From assembly GCA_020747015.1 (NCBI GenBank), contig JAGTJM010000016.1, forward strand, positions 310,001 to 374,000: a stretch of DNA of 64,000 nucleotides, given 5' to 3'. The notes under the pieces are model-generated. The model was given only the letters and a program-made list of their open reading frames with translations, made no database searches and was not told the origin of the DNA. Both the position numbers and the translations under genes were made by a program. Origin of the DNA: Pyrenochaeta sp. MPI-SDFR-AT-0127. Lineage: Eukaryota; Ascomycota; Dothideomycetes; Pleosporales; Cucurbitariaceae. Each line of letters starts with the position of its first letter. The first letter of the stretch is position 1. This document shows positions 1 through 10,847 of the stretch, piece by piece.

Positions 1-3000
1 GCTTCTCGAAACCCCATTCAGGAATGAGGACATCGAAGGCTGATTCGTAAACGCACAGGACGATTCCCTCTGCGATTAGTTCGCCGCCAATCTCCTGCCT
101 CACTTTATCCATCTTGCGGCACGCTTCAATATGTACACTCTGCTCCTGAGCGGCATGCGCTGAGTCCTTCTTGGTGTTGCACATCTCTGCAGTCTTTCCT
201 AAGACTTCAATATCTTCGGTGAATTCAATAGCACCATTGGACAGGACTGCCTCCAACTGGCGATGCACGACAATGTCGGCATAGCGTCGAGATGGGTTCG
301 TGAAGTGAGTGTAGAGCGGGAGGTTGAGAGCATAGTGTGGATACTGGTCCTCGGGTAATTTGCCAGCAACAAAGTACTTAGCACGGGGCATCGACTTGAT
401 GACCAGTGTCTCCATGCCCTTTCGAATATCCTCATCTTCAACTTCGAAAAGGCTATTTTGTAGCGTTCCACTGCTCTCGGTGTTGATGTCGTAGCCGATA
501 GCACCCATACGCTCGGCAATAGTAGTCAGACGGCGTGGATTGGGAGACGGCTGGCGACGCAAAAATGCCTTCTCTGGCAGCCCAACAGCAAGCTTCTTCG
601 CGACAAAGGCGTTTGCAAGATGGCTGAGCTCTTCAATGCACTCATGAGCTGGCGAGGAGTCGAAGATGTTCTGCTCAACGGGAACATTCTCATCGTCAAG
701 TTGGTACATGAGTCGTAAGGCTGGAACATCAGTGACGCGTCCACCAAAACGTGTCTGGCGGAACTTCTGTGTAATGTGATGGAGTGTCTTAATGTCCTTG
801 GCTCGGGCTGCTGTAACTTCACCGTCGCTACCGTTGATAACAGTATCGACCTCGTCGTACGACAGCTTGCCAGAGCTCTTGATTACAGCTTTGCCGACCC
901 ATGTCTCATCCTCGAAAACGCGACCGGTTTGGGGGTCGACTTTGAAGACGACACTGACCGTGTAGCGCTCTTCTCCGGGGTTAAGGCAGCAAATGTCGTT
1001 TGACAGTCGCGGTGGGAGCATGTTGACGGTGCGGTTCATGAGATAAACAGCAGTTCCCCGCTTCTTGGCCTCGCGATCGACGAGGGAGTTCGCCTTGATG
1101 AAGTGAGCAACATCAGCAACGTGGATACCAATCTCGACGCGACCATCGTCTAGATACTTGAAGTGGATGGCATCGTCGAGCTCTTTGCTTCCATTGGGGT
1201 CAATAGTGAACGTCTCCTCGCTTCGGAAGTCGCGACGGCTCTCCAAAGCCTCCTCACCGTCATTCGCAACCGACCAGTCTTCAAAGCCAACGTTCTTGAT
1301 CACGGCGTCAGAGAAGTCATCTGGGCCAAAGTTGTTGTCGCGGAGGAGTGCATCGGTTTCCACCTTAAGGTCACCCATGACTCCAAGTTGCTCAACAAGT
1401 GTTCCGAAAGGATGTAGTGAGGTGATAGGCCAGCGCTTGATGCACGCCACAAAGATGCGGTCGGCATAATCTTGATGCTTCTCGACGAAGTCTCGGGGCG
1501 CTTGTTCGGTAGGGATGGCGATCAAGGGCACGCGCTTGTCGGTCGGCTTGAACCACACAATCTTGGGCTTGTCCTGGCGTTCTGGTTGCGGGCGGCCCGA
1601 ATTGCCTTCGCGAGCCTGTCGTTCAGCCTCTTGTTTTTCCTTGGTGGCTTGGCTGCTGGGGCGTAGAAGACCGAGTGATCTATAAGACAATTAGTGGTGT
1701 GTGCAAAAAAGATTCAGTGATACTCGCTTACCCAGAAAACATTTGTCCAGCGACACGCTCAATAACAGCAACAATATGGCCTGCGTATAGAGGCTTCAAT
1801 TCATCGTTAATCTCCTCCTCTTCCATGAGAAGCAAGCTCTGTCCTTCAACTTCTACATCGTCATTCTTCTTCTGGGTGGGTCGCTGGCGAAGACTGCCGC
1901 GACGGCGGATGCCGCCCTCAGAGCCAGTCTCAGGCTGAGTAGTGGCATCGTTCACAGCGATACTACCGCCACGCGGATCCGCATTATCCTTCCTCTTCTT
2001 CTTCTCTTCCTTCTCGCGCTTCTGGCCCCAAACCTCGTCAACATCGAGGAGTTCGACAGCTACCAAGTCGCCCTCAAGGGCTCGGTTCCTGTCTTTACTG
2101 CCACAAATGAAGATGTCAGCGTCCAAATCGGTTGTAGTAACGTAAGCATCGCTTCGGTTCTTCTTGTTGACGCGAAGGATGCCGGCAACAAGCTGGCCGT
2201 CACCAAGAAGGGCAGGCAAGGTTGCCTGGGGAAGATAAGGAGTGAACAAGGTCTTGCGCTGTTGTTGCTGGTTCTGCTGTTGCATGCCCATCTGCGGGTT
2301 GTGCTGGCTGACACCAAGACCACCCGACATTTGTGCTGCCTGTAGAGCCTGTAAATGAGCGATTTGCATGGGGTTGAGCGGTTGGCCAAACATCTGCTGT
2401 TGCAGGAGGAGTTGTGCCTGGGGAGACTGCATCATCTGCGGTTGTCCAGGGTACTGGAAGTTGCCAAGGGTGCCAACGGACTGGTTCACGGAGCCACGAG
2501 TGCGGTGTCCGGGCTGGAAAGGAGCGGCATTGGCGGTTTGGTTCATGTTGAAGTTGCCCATATTCTGGGCTTGGTTGTCCTGGGTAGGCTGTTGTGGAGC
2601 ATTGTTTTGTGGTTGTCTCCAGTTACCGTCGAAGTTGCGAGACTGACTCCTGCCATGGCCCTGGCTGCCACGGCGCTGGAAGTCGGACTGACCAGTCTGG
2701 TTGGTATTAGGGGTTGCTTCGCTAGTCGCTGGGAACGAGAAGGCAGGTCCGCCTCGGCCGGCACTACCTCCACCGCGACCGACAGCCATGCTCTGACTGC
2801 GGCCGTGACCACCTCGTCCACCGCGAGCAGAGGCAGTATCATTCGAAGAGCTGTTACCGCTCGGGCTCGCGTCACGGTTCGCACTGCCGCCGGCTGAGGG
2901 AAGGGGGAACTGAAAGCCAGAAGTCTTTCTCTTCTGCTCTGCCTGTTCGGCCGCCTTCTTGGCGTCAGCAAGAGCCAAAGAGTGTCGTCGGGTATGTCCT

Positions 3001-3586
3001 GAACCAGCGCTGCCGCCACCTCGGCCACGGGGGTTCACGTTTTCTCTACCCTGAGTGCCCTGTTGTGCGCCGAATTCGCCGAAGCCAGAGGCGCCGGAGG
3101 AAGGAGCAGGGGGCGGGCCCATGCCAACGTTGGGGAGGGCGGACTGATTGCGGCGGTGGGCAGTGGGCTGGGCCGGAGCGTTCATGGGCACGGCAAGGTG
3201 CTGCTGCTGCGGTTGTTGTTGTTGCTGCTGCATTTGTTGGGGAAACTGGAAGTTGTTCACGTGGGGAGAGACATTGGGTATCTGGCCCTGCATCTGGAAA
3301 TTGCCAAGCTGCTGCTGAGGCTGGATCATGCCCATGTTTACATACTGTTGGTGTGTTGCAGCAATCTGTTGCTGCTGCTGCTGTAGGACCTCGATCTGCT
3401 GTGCGATGGCGAGTTGCTCCACTGGAGGCTGTGTCAGCAATGCTTTGGAGCTTGGGTCAGAAGACAGGAACACGCACTCATCAACGGAGTCAGCTCAGAC
3501 GGGCTGCGGCGATGCGCAATGTGCAGACGACGGCCAGCGGGCCCCATGGGGCCCTGGGGACCTTGCTGGCCCTGCTGTTGATCCAT
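1..3586 (-). CDS. SSD1: SSD1-type RNB-fold RNA-binding translational repressor, C-terminus cut by window edge
   Basis: Ssd1 binds mRNAs encoding cell-wall and polarity factors and controls their translation and localisation. Three exons were spliced by hand: 3586-3478, 3421-1732 and 1679-1 (introns of 56 and 52 nt). The ATG at 3586 gives MDQQQGQQGPQGPMGP followed by RRLHIAHRRSPSELTPLMMEQLA; this signature is only restored when intron 1 ends at the CAG at 3422. The open frame running past the intron starts with GTG and is not the true N-terminus. Residues up to about 400 are low complexity (poly-Q, SRG/RGG-like repeats). Then come a cold-shock-like part (TLFTPYLPQATLPALLGDG) and the RNB domain. 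In the RNB acidic motif I read TIDPNGSKELDDAIHF, where active RNase II enzymes have DIDD, which fits the family's loss of nuclease activity. About 1159 codons are present; I expect roughly 100-250 more beyond the window. The 5' UTR probably holds another intron (GTAAGT donor near 3850, minus strand). Confidence 0.95.
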
Positions 3587-5288
3587 TGTATATGTGTGGT
3601 GTTATGTACTGTTTGGTGGAAGTGACGGTCGAAGCAGCCGGGGCCACTAAGGACACGAATTGGTCGAAAGTTTACTTTTGGGTATCTGCATCCCGTTAGC
3701 ACAAAGACTCTGCGTGTGATGATCAAAGCAGACAAGGGCAGACAACGAAGCTGCATCGGACAGAGCGCGAAGCACAGAGGCGGGCAATGTCGTGGTTGGA
3801 TGCAGGCGGGCGGGATGCTTGGGAGCTTAGCGGGGAAGGGCTGCACTTACGCTGCTGGAGGTGATGCTGACGGGGCAGTGGGCGCAGTGGAAGACGATGC
3901 TGTGGAGAACCGATGCTGTGGGCCTTGATGCTCTGCAGGAGACTGGCAGAAGCAGCTGGTTGTGGCAGAGGCAAGTCTGGCCAAAGGGTGATAAAGGATC
4001 GGTGGTGCAGGGGCAGGCGAGGACCAGATCAAGGAGCGCGGATTCCCTGGTGCGGGTTTGCTGTGGGCAAGGCCAACAAAAAGGCGGCGGGAGAGAGTGC
4101 GGCGAAGGAGGGAGCGGTGGAGTGCAGGAAGGAGGGCTGCAGAGAGAGTGCGAGAGAGTGTGCGGGAGAGTGGGCGAGAGAGTGGGTTGGAGTCGTGGTG
4201 GTGGTGAGGGCTTGCGGCGGAGACTTGGCTAGCTTTCCTTTTGGGAGCGATCGGCTGCTCTGCTCTTCTGCAAACGAGCGATGTCCACACGTACGTCACC
4301 CACAAAGCCAGATCCAGCACCAGCGCCAGAGACAGTATTGGAAGAGAAAGGAGAGCGCCAGGCGTGCACCACTGAGGCGCTGCCGGCCCTGGCGCTATAA
4401 ATACAGCGCCGCCGGCACACGGTGCAAACACCAGGCCTCAAGAGCACGCCTCGGGCCACGTCGCAGTTGGTCGCAACATGAAGCATCGCGTTTGGCTTTG
4501 CACGTTTCACACACCTCAACCGAGCTCGCTCTCCAGCGCCAGCTACTCAAGGGAGCTATGGCCCAAGAGTGTTGCTTGTGCTCGAGCCATACCCGTCTCG
4601 TTCCAAGATTAAAGCTATCCGTGGCGTTGGGCCGGCAACCTTGTCCTTGCCCTCACTGCCAAACGTCAATTGTTCCCTACCGACGCCCTTTTTGGCCTTG
4701 CTTCCCCATAGCACGAGGCCTCTGCTCAGGTGGCTCCCCAAGATGGCCGCTTGCAAGTCCAGCTGTCATGTTTTGTTCAAACCTACAGCCCCCCCACCAT
4801 GCGGGTGAGCACGGCGGTGATAACTATGGCCTGAACAAGCCTCTGACGCATGTTGTGTTTGTATCTGCGGGACTCAAATCCTTTTGAACAAAGAGTCTCA
4901 CCATTTGGCGTTGTGGAGTACACTACTCGACTCGGCCGCCCCAGCCAGTGCCGTCGACGAACACGTCTTTGTTCAGATACCCCATCCTTAGTCATGTTTG
5001 TACGTGCATTGACATATGATCGATCGTGTATGCATCTGCAGATTGCCGGCATGCAGTCGGAGAGACGCACTCGGGCAAAGCTGGGGCTGCCATGGCCGCT
5101 CTCCACGCGGGCCGTGCCAAGTGTCCTCTGCTATGTTGACGACCGGGGTGCAGCTGCGCGATGTCACGTGCCAGAGTTCTTGGCCATCGGCGAATTGTTA
5201 GTCCTTGGCCTCTTTGAGACGCGCTCTCACCAACCACCGAATTGAACGACCCTGTTCCTTTCGCTCCACCCACGCTTTTGGCGCCAGA
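3587..5288. other. Intergenic region between divergent SSD1 and GLE1
   Basis: No gene is supported here. The minus-strand half is probably the long, spliced 5' UTR of SSD1: a GTAAGT donor lies near 3850, and purine-rich simple sequence (GAGAGTGCGAGAGAG type) lies at about 4140-4190. A TATA-containing inverted repeat sits near 4400. Long open frames across 3900-4900 are low complexity and show no family features. Confidence 0.6.
4381..4417. promoter_or_regulatory. TATA box inside a two-arm inverted repeat
   Basis: TATAAATA lies in the loop of a perfect 6-bp inverted repeat (GGCGCT at 4391-4396, AGCGCC at 4405-4410). That repeat is nested in a perfect 7-bp one (TGCCGGC at 4381-4387, GCCGGCA at 4411-4417), with an unpaired CCT on the left arm. 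It is the only TATA-like element I noticed in the SSD1/GLE1 intergenic region. It could serve SSD1 (about 800 bp to its ATG through a spliced leader) or GLE1 (about 870 bp). Confidence 0.45.
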
Positions 5289-6977
5289 ATGCCCGCCAGA
5301 TCGGGCACGTCGTCCTCCAGCATGCATACTGCCGCGTCATTCGGCTCGAGTTTCATGGACGGCTCCCCGTCACGCCAATCACCAAATCGAAATGCCGGGC
5401 GCCCACATCGAGAATCGCTTGTTCGAGATCCATATGAAAGCCCTTCACGGCAAATGGCGCTCGAATTCAATTTGCGCCTGAGCATGTCCGACCGAGACTT
5501 CAACGAGAAATTGGACCAAGCCGCAGCAGAACGAGCCAAGCTGCATGCGCAGCAGCTCGCCAGAGCCGCCGAAGAACATAAAAGGGTGTTGAGAGGCGCG
5601 GAATTGGAGATACAGCGCCTAGTGCTGGAAGAGGAGCAAGCCAAGTCCCGGAGAGAGGAGGCCCAGAAGAGGGAGATTGAGCGATTAAGACAGGAGAAGC
5701 TGCGGGCTGAGGCTGCGGAACACCAAAGGGTGTTGGATGCCAGGCAGCGCGAAGAGGCGGCTGCCCGACAGGCTGCAGAGCACCAGAGGAGAATACAAGA
5801 GGCGGAGGCGCGACTCAAGGCCCAAAAGGATCAAGAACTGGTAGCTGAGAAGCAGAAGAAGGAGAAGGACGAGGCAATCCGCAAAGCAACCGAGGTCGCA
5901 GCGGCCGCAGAGGCTGCTCGTACACAGAAAGCTACACAGCAACCAGCACCTCAAACAGCACCTCCAGCAACAGTCGTACCCGCACAAGCCACTGTCTCTA
6001 CGCCGTCGAATGCTGTCCAACCCTCAACAGCCAATGCCGATCAAATACACGCCAAGTACCTTGAATTGCACCTCCGGATGAAACGATTTCGCGTCGCTTT
6101 CTGGGACGAGCATAAGAAACCCACCTCGCCTCTTAAGACTCCTGTTGGTGACGCGAGGCGAGCTATTCGAACACGGCTTGGCCAGATCAACATTGAGCGA
6201 AAGGACAGTGTCGCAGCCATAAAGAGATTGCGGCAGGAATGCTTCGACATTGCGATAAACACCCAAGGGCCCATGATTGACATTCGGCCTTACATCATCT
6301 CACAGCCCATCCCGCAATTGGCAAATGAATCTGAAGCTGCATATCCCGCTTTCCTGCTATATGTCTGGATATGTTTTGAGAAATTCTTGCTCAAGCAATT
6401 CGAGAAGGAAGCCACGCATGATGATGGCCGCGTTATCCAAGAAGTCGGCCTGATTGCAGCAAGTCTTCTCGGCGATCAAAAGTACATGTGGAAAGGCGTT
6501 CCTCTTACGGACATTGTACTCGCCAAACTACATCGTGCTTGCCCGCCACTGTTCGGTGTTCGTGGTACTATGAACACAGTTGAAGGTCGCATTCGACTAG
6601 GTTATATGCCCAACCTCACCCCCGATGGGTACAGCCAACGCCTCCGCGGCATAGGTGCTGGTTATGCTGCCATGTCTCTCCGCACATTTGCCGCAAAGGC
6701 TCCGGCAATACCAGTGTCCGAGTACTGGCGTGCCATTGTGTCAATTTGCAACACGCCCCCTGAACATCTCTGGCCAGGCCACTTCGCCATCCTAAATGGC
6801 CTGATTCGCGACTACTACAAGAAGTTTCTCCAATTCTACGGCGTCCCCGCTAGAGGCGTCCTACGTCGTGCAACGATCGACCTTCCAGCCCGCGCCCCCG
6901 AGCGCTGCAAGGAGGCTGTCGGAACAGTCAGCTCTCTCCCCGAAGTATGGAAGAAAGAGCGCATCTTCTTGGACTGA
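5289..6977 (+). CDS. GLE1: GLE1-family nuclear pore mRNA export factor
   Basis: Gle1 sits on the cytoplasmic face of the nuclear pore and, with inositol hexakisphosphate, activates the DEAD-box ATPase Dbp5 to remodel exported mRNPs. It also acts in translation. This is a single exon of 562 aa. The ATG at 5289 is the first in frame; the frame is open upstream only through a TTG. Residues 1-60 are Ser/Arg-rich. Residues about 60-210 form a long charged coiled coil (repeated EEHKRVL, AAEHQRR, REEAQKREIERLRQEK). A Pro/Thr/Ala linker follows, then the C-terminal GLE1 HEAT-like domain at about 250-540, with FLLYVWICFEKFLLKQFEKE, GYAAMSLRTFAAK and HLWPGHFAILNGLIRDYYKKF. Length and order match the family. 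It is divergent from SSD1. Two-codon end LD then TGA. No anomalies seen. Confidence 0.93.
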   Translation: MPARSGTSSSSMHTAASFGSSFMDGSPSRQSPNRNAGRPHRESLVRDPYESPSRQMALEFNLRLSMSDRDFNEKLDQAAAERAKLHAQQLARAAEEHKRVLRGAELEIQRLVLEEEQAKSRREEAQKREIERLRQEKLRAEAAEHQRVLDARQREEAAARQAAEHQRRIQEAEARLKAQKDQELVAEKQKKEKDEAIRKATEVAAAAEAARTQKATQQPAPQTAPPATVVPAQATVSTPSNAVQPSTANADQIHAKYLELHLRMKRFRVAFWDEHKKPTSPLKTPVGDARRAIRTRLGQINIERKDSVAAIKRLRQECFDIAINTQGPMIDIRPYIISQPIPQLANESEAAYPAFLLYVWICFEKFLLKQFEKEATHDDGRVIQEVGLIAASLLGDQKYMWKGVPLTDIVLAKLHRACPPLFGVRGTMNTVEGRIRLGYMPNLTPDGYSQRLRGIGAGYAAMSLRTFAAKAPAIPVSEYWRAIVSICNTPPEHLWPGHFAILNGLIRDYYKKFLQFYGVPARGVLRRATIDLPARAPERCKEAVGTVSSLPEVWKKERIFLD

Positions 6978-7672
6978 GCAGATCTTTCAACAACCAGAGG
7001 AAATATGTACCGCGACTGGTGTGAAACGAAAAATAAAGCATAGAAACAAGTTCGGGTCTGGCCTCGGCCCCCCACTTATAGACTGTGCATCTTGGAAAGG
7101 GGAGGGGGGCCCCATCTATAGGTCATTCTTTTGCATGGATCGGCGTTTCTTTCCTTTTCTCATCAGCATAGGCATGACACTGTCATTGCGACGTCAAATT
7201 TTTCTTGTTTTTTTTCTGTCCACTCTCAATAGTCAGATCGTATGCATACTGCGCAAAGACGCTCAATCATATCAAAAGAATTTCTCTCCTACTCTACTTG
7301 TGTCTTGCCTCTTGCGTCCGCGTAATGTGTTCTCTCTCCGTGACTTGCTAACATAGTAGTATTGAAGCAACTAGCCTTCACTTGATGCGGTACTATCTTA
7401 GGCATGTCTTCGTTGCTCGGTGTATTGTTTTAGTGAGAATGTCACAGTACAGTCCACAAGTGTCAGATGGGATAGGGGCCTTGAAGGCATATGCCGATAT
7501 TGCTATGTAGTTTTCACAATACTGTACGTAGCATAGTACTATGTTGCTACTGAGACCCAGTGTATTCATCTACCTTTCTACCGTCGGATTTTGTCACTAG
7601 GCTAATGCCTACCCATCCAAAACTTAAAGAAGACAGGAGGAAAGCTGAAAGATGCTAGGTGCAATCCATTAT
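6978..7672. other. Gene-free spacer, GLE1 3' flank
   Basis: Downstream of GLE1 the sequence is T-rich and AT-richer than the coding block, and no reading frame has protein-like composition. It probably holds the GLE1 3' UTR and the distal end of the broken gene on the other strand. No repeat or RNA gene recognised. Confidence 0.5.
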
Positions 7673-8062
7673 TTACTTCTTCTTCTCTTTCTTCTTGTCT
7701 TTGGCATCATTAGTGTCCACCCGCTTAGACGTCTTGGTCGGCTTGATTCTACTACACGTGACGGTAGCCTTGAGGGCCTCCTTGATTTGCTCCAGAGTTC
7801 AGGGTTCCTCGATGGGAGCATAACATACCGCCACCGTAGCTGGCTTCAGGAGACGCATAGTAGTGTCTGGACAGCCGTTATTGACTTGAACCTGAAGGTT
7901 GAACAGGGGTGGGTCGTCGCTCGTAAGGCCCTGAAGGTCTACACGGCAGTATTGATCGATGAAGACTGGGTGGCCCACAACGTATGCACCGTCGAGTTTG
8001 TCGTCGGGAATTTCGTCAATCCAGTCATGCAGCTTGTGGATCAGGCTCTTACCCCGAGTCAT
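7673..8062 (-). pseudogene. Small unrecognised gene, copy 1, interrupted by one in-frame stop
   Basis: The frame from ATG 8062 to TAA 7673 is 130 codons with a single TGA at 7799-7801 (codon 88). The other copy (10506-10847) reads through this exact place as NPWTVQEIRDALKASVT, while here it is EP-stop-TLEQIKEALKATVT, so the TGA replaces a conserved Trp codon (TGG). Shared blocks are WIDEIPDDKLDG near the N-terminus, NLQVQVNNGC in the middle and the helix after the stop. The tail is Lys-rich (DKKKEKKK). I do not recognise the family. The frame could also be annotated as an intact 87-residue protein ending at the TGA. It sits divergently 567 bp from an APH-like kinase gene, the same arrangement as the second copy. 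Broken gene, stop read-through or sequencing error remain possible. Confidence 0.6.
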
Positions 8063-8629
8063 GATGTTTAGAATAGTTAGTTAAGTTAGAGAATAGATGG
8101 GCTGAAATAGGTGGTTGAGTCGATCGATTGGGGATCAAGGTGAGTGAGAGTGATTTGATGTTGAGAATGTCGTAAAGGTCTACATGTTTCTGAATAGGTG
8201 AAGGGGAGCCACTGCGTATGGTGAATGCAGGGGATCTAAGCTGCAACGATACTGCCATGAGAGATTCACCTGTTTAGTGAACCAATGGTTCGGGATTCCG
8301 TGGTGATGCGTGGATGCCCCAGAACAACATAGCTGGTGAAATCTGGCAAGTATGACATGTCCAGGAACACACGCAGGCACTATAGACCATGTGAAGAACA
8401 ACAGAAGGCATAAGGAGAGAGACAGACCCGCCGCACTATGTGGGCTGGTGAAGCACTTCACCGACTGTTTGCATTGTGGAACGACAATCAGGAGCGCTTC
8501 ACTTCTTGTAGTCTTCCTTCCTCGCCTGAACAAAATGTCTCAGCAATACTGCGACCACACCACATCCAATTGTCAACCCGTACTTTCACAATTCAGCTAC
8601 AATCTACCATAAGAATTTCAGCTACTACC
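8063..8629. other. Divergent promoter region between small gene and kinase, copy 1
   Basis: This 567-bp spacer lies between the two start codons. An in-frame ATG at 8438 would add 64 residues to the kinase, but the extension has no counterpart in the paralogue and its composition looks non-coding. I prefer it as promoter and leader. Confidence 0.45.
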
Positions 8630-10108
8630 ATGGACCCCCAAACGGGACTTGCGTGGGAGCAGGCAGAGGGCCCCTTTGGAGAGCTAGTGGATTTGCGTCC
8701 AATATGGACTTTCGAGCCGGACATTGAGATACTCACTGGGATTGTACGTCGCCAACTGGACCTTCCTGAGTCCTTTCCTTGCGTTGTCAAATTCCTGGCA
8801 GAAGGCGCATTCAACAAAGTTTACTCCGTACAATGTGGCAACAACACCGATGTCGTTGTGCGTGTCACTCTGCCCGTGCAGCCACGCCTCAAAACATTAA
8901 GAGAATGTGCTACGATTCAGTATATTAAGCATCATACTGAAATTCCAGCTCCGCTAGTCTTCCGGTACAGCGTGCAGCGCGACGATCCGCTTCGCTTTGA
9001 GTGGATGATCATGGAGCGTGTCGCAGGTACCAAAGTCAAAGACCAATGGCGGCATATGAGCTGGCTGAAAAAGCAGTTACTAGTTCATAAGATCGTCGCA
9101 TATTTATCACAGTTATTTCGCAACCGATTTAACCAGCTAGGCAACATTTACGCACCTAAGGATATCCAGGAGATGACCACAGAAGACAAACCTGACACGG
9201 TACTTTTAGGTGCTGAGCACTCTTGTGATAAAAGCGGATTCGTTGTCGGCGAAATTGTCTCTCTTCCATTTTTCTACGATGACCATTGGAGCATTGGTGT
9301 ATTTCGAGGTCCGTATAAGCATAGCCGCGACTGGCTTACAGCATACCTTCAGCTCGCAATACATGATGCAGAGAAGATGAAAGAAGAAGACGATAAGGAA
9401 GACTCGAGTAAAGAATTTACTGAAAATTCAGCTAAATTAGGAGTAGTTCTATCAACTTCTACTACTTTATCCCAGGACAACAATCAAGTTTATGATAGTA
9501 CAGAGCCGTTAAGCTGCTACTCTGATGGTTCTACTGGTAGCACATACGATGGCGACGACAATGATTCAGTGGAACCACACTCAGTCGATGCAATCAAGTC
9601 TAGGATCCAGCGCATGTTACGCCTTCTACCCAGCATTTTCCCGGCAGATAACCCCGAAGAGTACGTACTGCATCACCAGGACCTATCCAGCAACAACATG
9701 ATGGTGGATGAAAACTATGACCTGTCTGGGATCATTGATTGGGAATGCGTCCACACAGTTCCGTTGTGGCTTGCATGTCAACTACCTCAATTCCTACGTG
9801 GTCAAGAGCGGGAAAGTCCACCGCCCTTTGCGGCGGACTTTGAGAATCAGTATTACGAGCAGGCTTACTACGATGACATTGAAATACACGAAAAGACATG
9901 TCTGCGTGAATACTTCCTTGAGGAGATGAAGCGCGTTTGTCCAGAATGGGTAAGTGTTCATGACACCAGTGATATTAAAGCAGACTTCGAGTTCGCAGTA
10001 TCAGTCTGCACTGTACGTGGCTATGGGCTGTGCATAGATGAGTGGCTCGATGCCGTCGAGAATGGAGAGAAGCCGGATTCACTGAGGGAAGACTTGGGCC
10101 AGTGCTAA
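8630..10108 (+). CDS. APH-like (aminoglycoside phosphotransferase-fold) kinase, copy 1
   Basis: The protein is 492 aa, single exon, in the protein-kinase-like APH/choline-kinase superfamily. The start at 8630 (MDPQTGLAWE) matches the start of the paralogue at 11538 (MDSQSGLKWE). An earlier in-frame ATG at 8438 is not supported by that comparison. Visible motifs are a glycine-rich nucleotide loop FLAEGAFNKVY (about 55-65), an invariant-lysine-region strand VVVRVTLPV, the Brenner catalytic motif HHQDLSSNNMMV (about 346-358) and the metal-binding IIDWE (about 368-372), which replaces DFG. An acidic, Ser/Thr-rich insert at about 245-325 (KMKEEDDKEDSSKE and so on) is much longer than in copy 2. 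The substrate cannot be told; fungal members are large, poorly characterised families. Codon use and GC resemble neighbouring accessory genes. Confidence 0.85.
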   Translation: MDPQTGLAWEQAEGPFGELVDLRPIWTFEPDIEILTGIVRRQLDLPESFPCVVKFLAEGAFNKVYSVQCGNNTDVVVRVTLPVQPRLKTLRECATIQYIKHHTEIPAPLVFRYSVQRDDPLRFEWMIMERVAGTKVKDQWRHMSWLKKQLLVHKIVAYLSQLFRNRFNQLGNIYAPKDIQEMTTEDKPDTVLLGAEHSCDKSGFVVGEIVSLPFFYDDHWSIGVFRGPYKHSRDWLTAYLQLAIHDAEKMKEEDDKEDSSKEFTENSAKLGVVLSTSTTLSQDNNQVYDSTEPLSCYSDGSTGSTYDGDDNDSVEPHSVDAIKSRIQRMLRLLPSIFPADNPEEYVLHHQDLSSNNMMVDENYDLSGIIDWECVHTVPLWLACQLPQFLRGQERESPPPFAADFENQYYEQAYYDDIEIHEKTCLREYFLEEMKRVCPEWVSVHDTSDIKADFEFAVSVCTVRGYGLCIDEWLDAVENGEKPDSLREDLGQC

Positions 10109-10505
10109 GCTTCAATTCGCAATCGGCGTCTGATCTCAACATGTCAGTGAATCTGCCTCGGAAGTCAGGCATACATTTCGTCTAGTTGGGTTCTCCATAC
10201 CTGCGAAGTTACGAATTGGCAAAATCATCATAACGAATCAATTTTTCCAACATATTATCATTTCCAAAAGGTGCAATTAACATTAATACTTAATAAAAGG
10301 AAAAATCGTGATAATGAACTTGTACCACAGGTAATGTGACTTCTTTTATGACTATGAGCATTTGGTGTATAGCATTAGATTCTGTTCTCTATTCTATTCG
10401 CCTTCTTCCCCGTCCAAACCTGTCTCAGAAGTCTAGGGTTTCGCAAAATGCTAAGGATGGTAATAAGAAAACAGAGGCAGGGAAAGGAACAAACGCAGAT
10501 CCATT
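10109..10505. other. AT-rich spacer
   Basis: An AT-rich 397-bp stretch separates the kinase copy 1 stop from the convergent small pseudogene copy 2. No coding frame, repeat or RNA gene was recognised. Confidence 0.45.
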
Positions 10506-10847
10506 TTAAGAGAGCTTGTTACCAGGACGATATATTGGCCAGCCGGTCACGCTGGCCTTGAGAGCATCACGGATCTCCTGCACGGTCCAGGGATTGTCAA
10601 TCGGTGCCTCGATGAAAGCGAAGGATTTAGGAGCAGCGCTCTTGAGCGTGGTGTGTTTGCAGCCCTTGTTAACTTGAACTTGAAGATTTTATCGCTTGGG
10701 TTCCGTGAGAATGGTCTCCTGGCAGTTAAGACGAAATTCTGTGGTTGAATAGATAGTACCACGGTCGCGGATGCCACCTTCGAGCTTCGAGTCTGGAATC
10801 TCGTCGATCCAGGCCTTGATGTATTTTGGAGCGCTATTGGCACCCAT
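10506..10847 (-). pseudogene. Small unrecognised gene, copy 2, interrupted by one in-frame stop
   Basis: ATG at 10847 to TAA at 10506 gives 114 codons with one internal TAA at 10689-10691 (codon 53). It aligns without gaps to copy 1 between WIDEIP and NLQVQV: both copies have 41 codons in this block, and the stop here falls opposite a Phe codon (TTC) of copy 1. The colinearity rules out an intron hiding the stop. After the stop it continues as NLQVQVNKGCKHTTLKSAAP and IEAPIDNPWTVQEIRDALKASVT, then a C-terminus different from copy 1 (GWPIYRPGNKLS). The function is unknown. Each copy carries a single stop at a different place, so the two were probably inactivated independently. It lies 690 bp divergent from kinase copy 2. 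Confidence 0.6.

Noticed and set aside
2355..3625. Several plus-strand frames of 90-190 codons opposite SSD1
   Set aside because: They are complements of the low-complexity poly-Q/Ser-Gly part of SSD1 and have Leu- or Val-rich nonsense composition.
5198..5818. 206-codon minus-strand frame
   Set aside because: Antisense shadow of the GLE1 coiled coil (runs of Ser, Cys, Leu); no features of its own.
8438..8629. Upstream in-frame ATG extending kinase copy 1 by 64 residues
   Set aside because: The paralogue starts at the equivalent of 8630, and the extension is not similar to anything upstream of copy 2.
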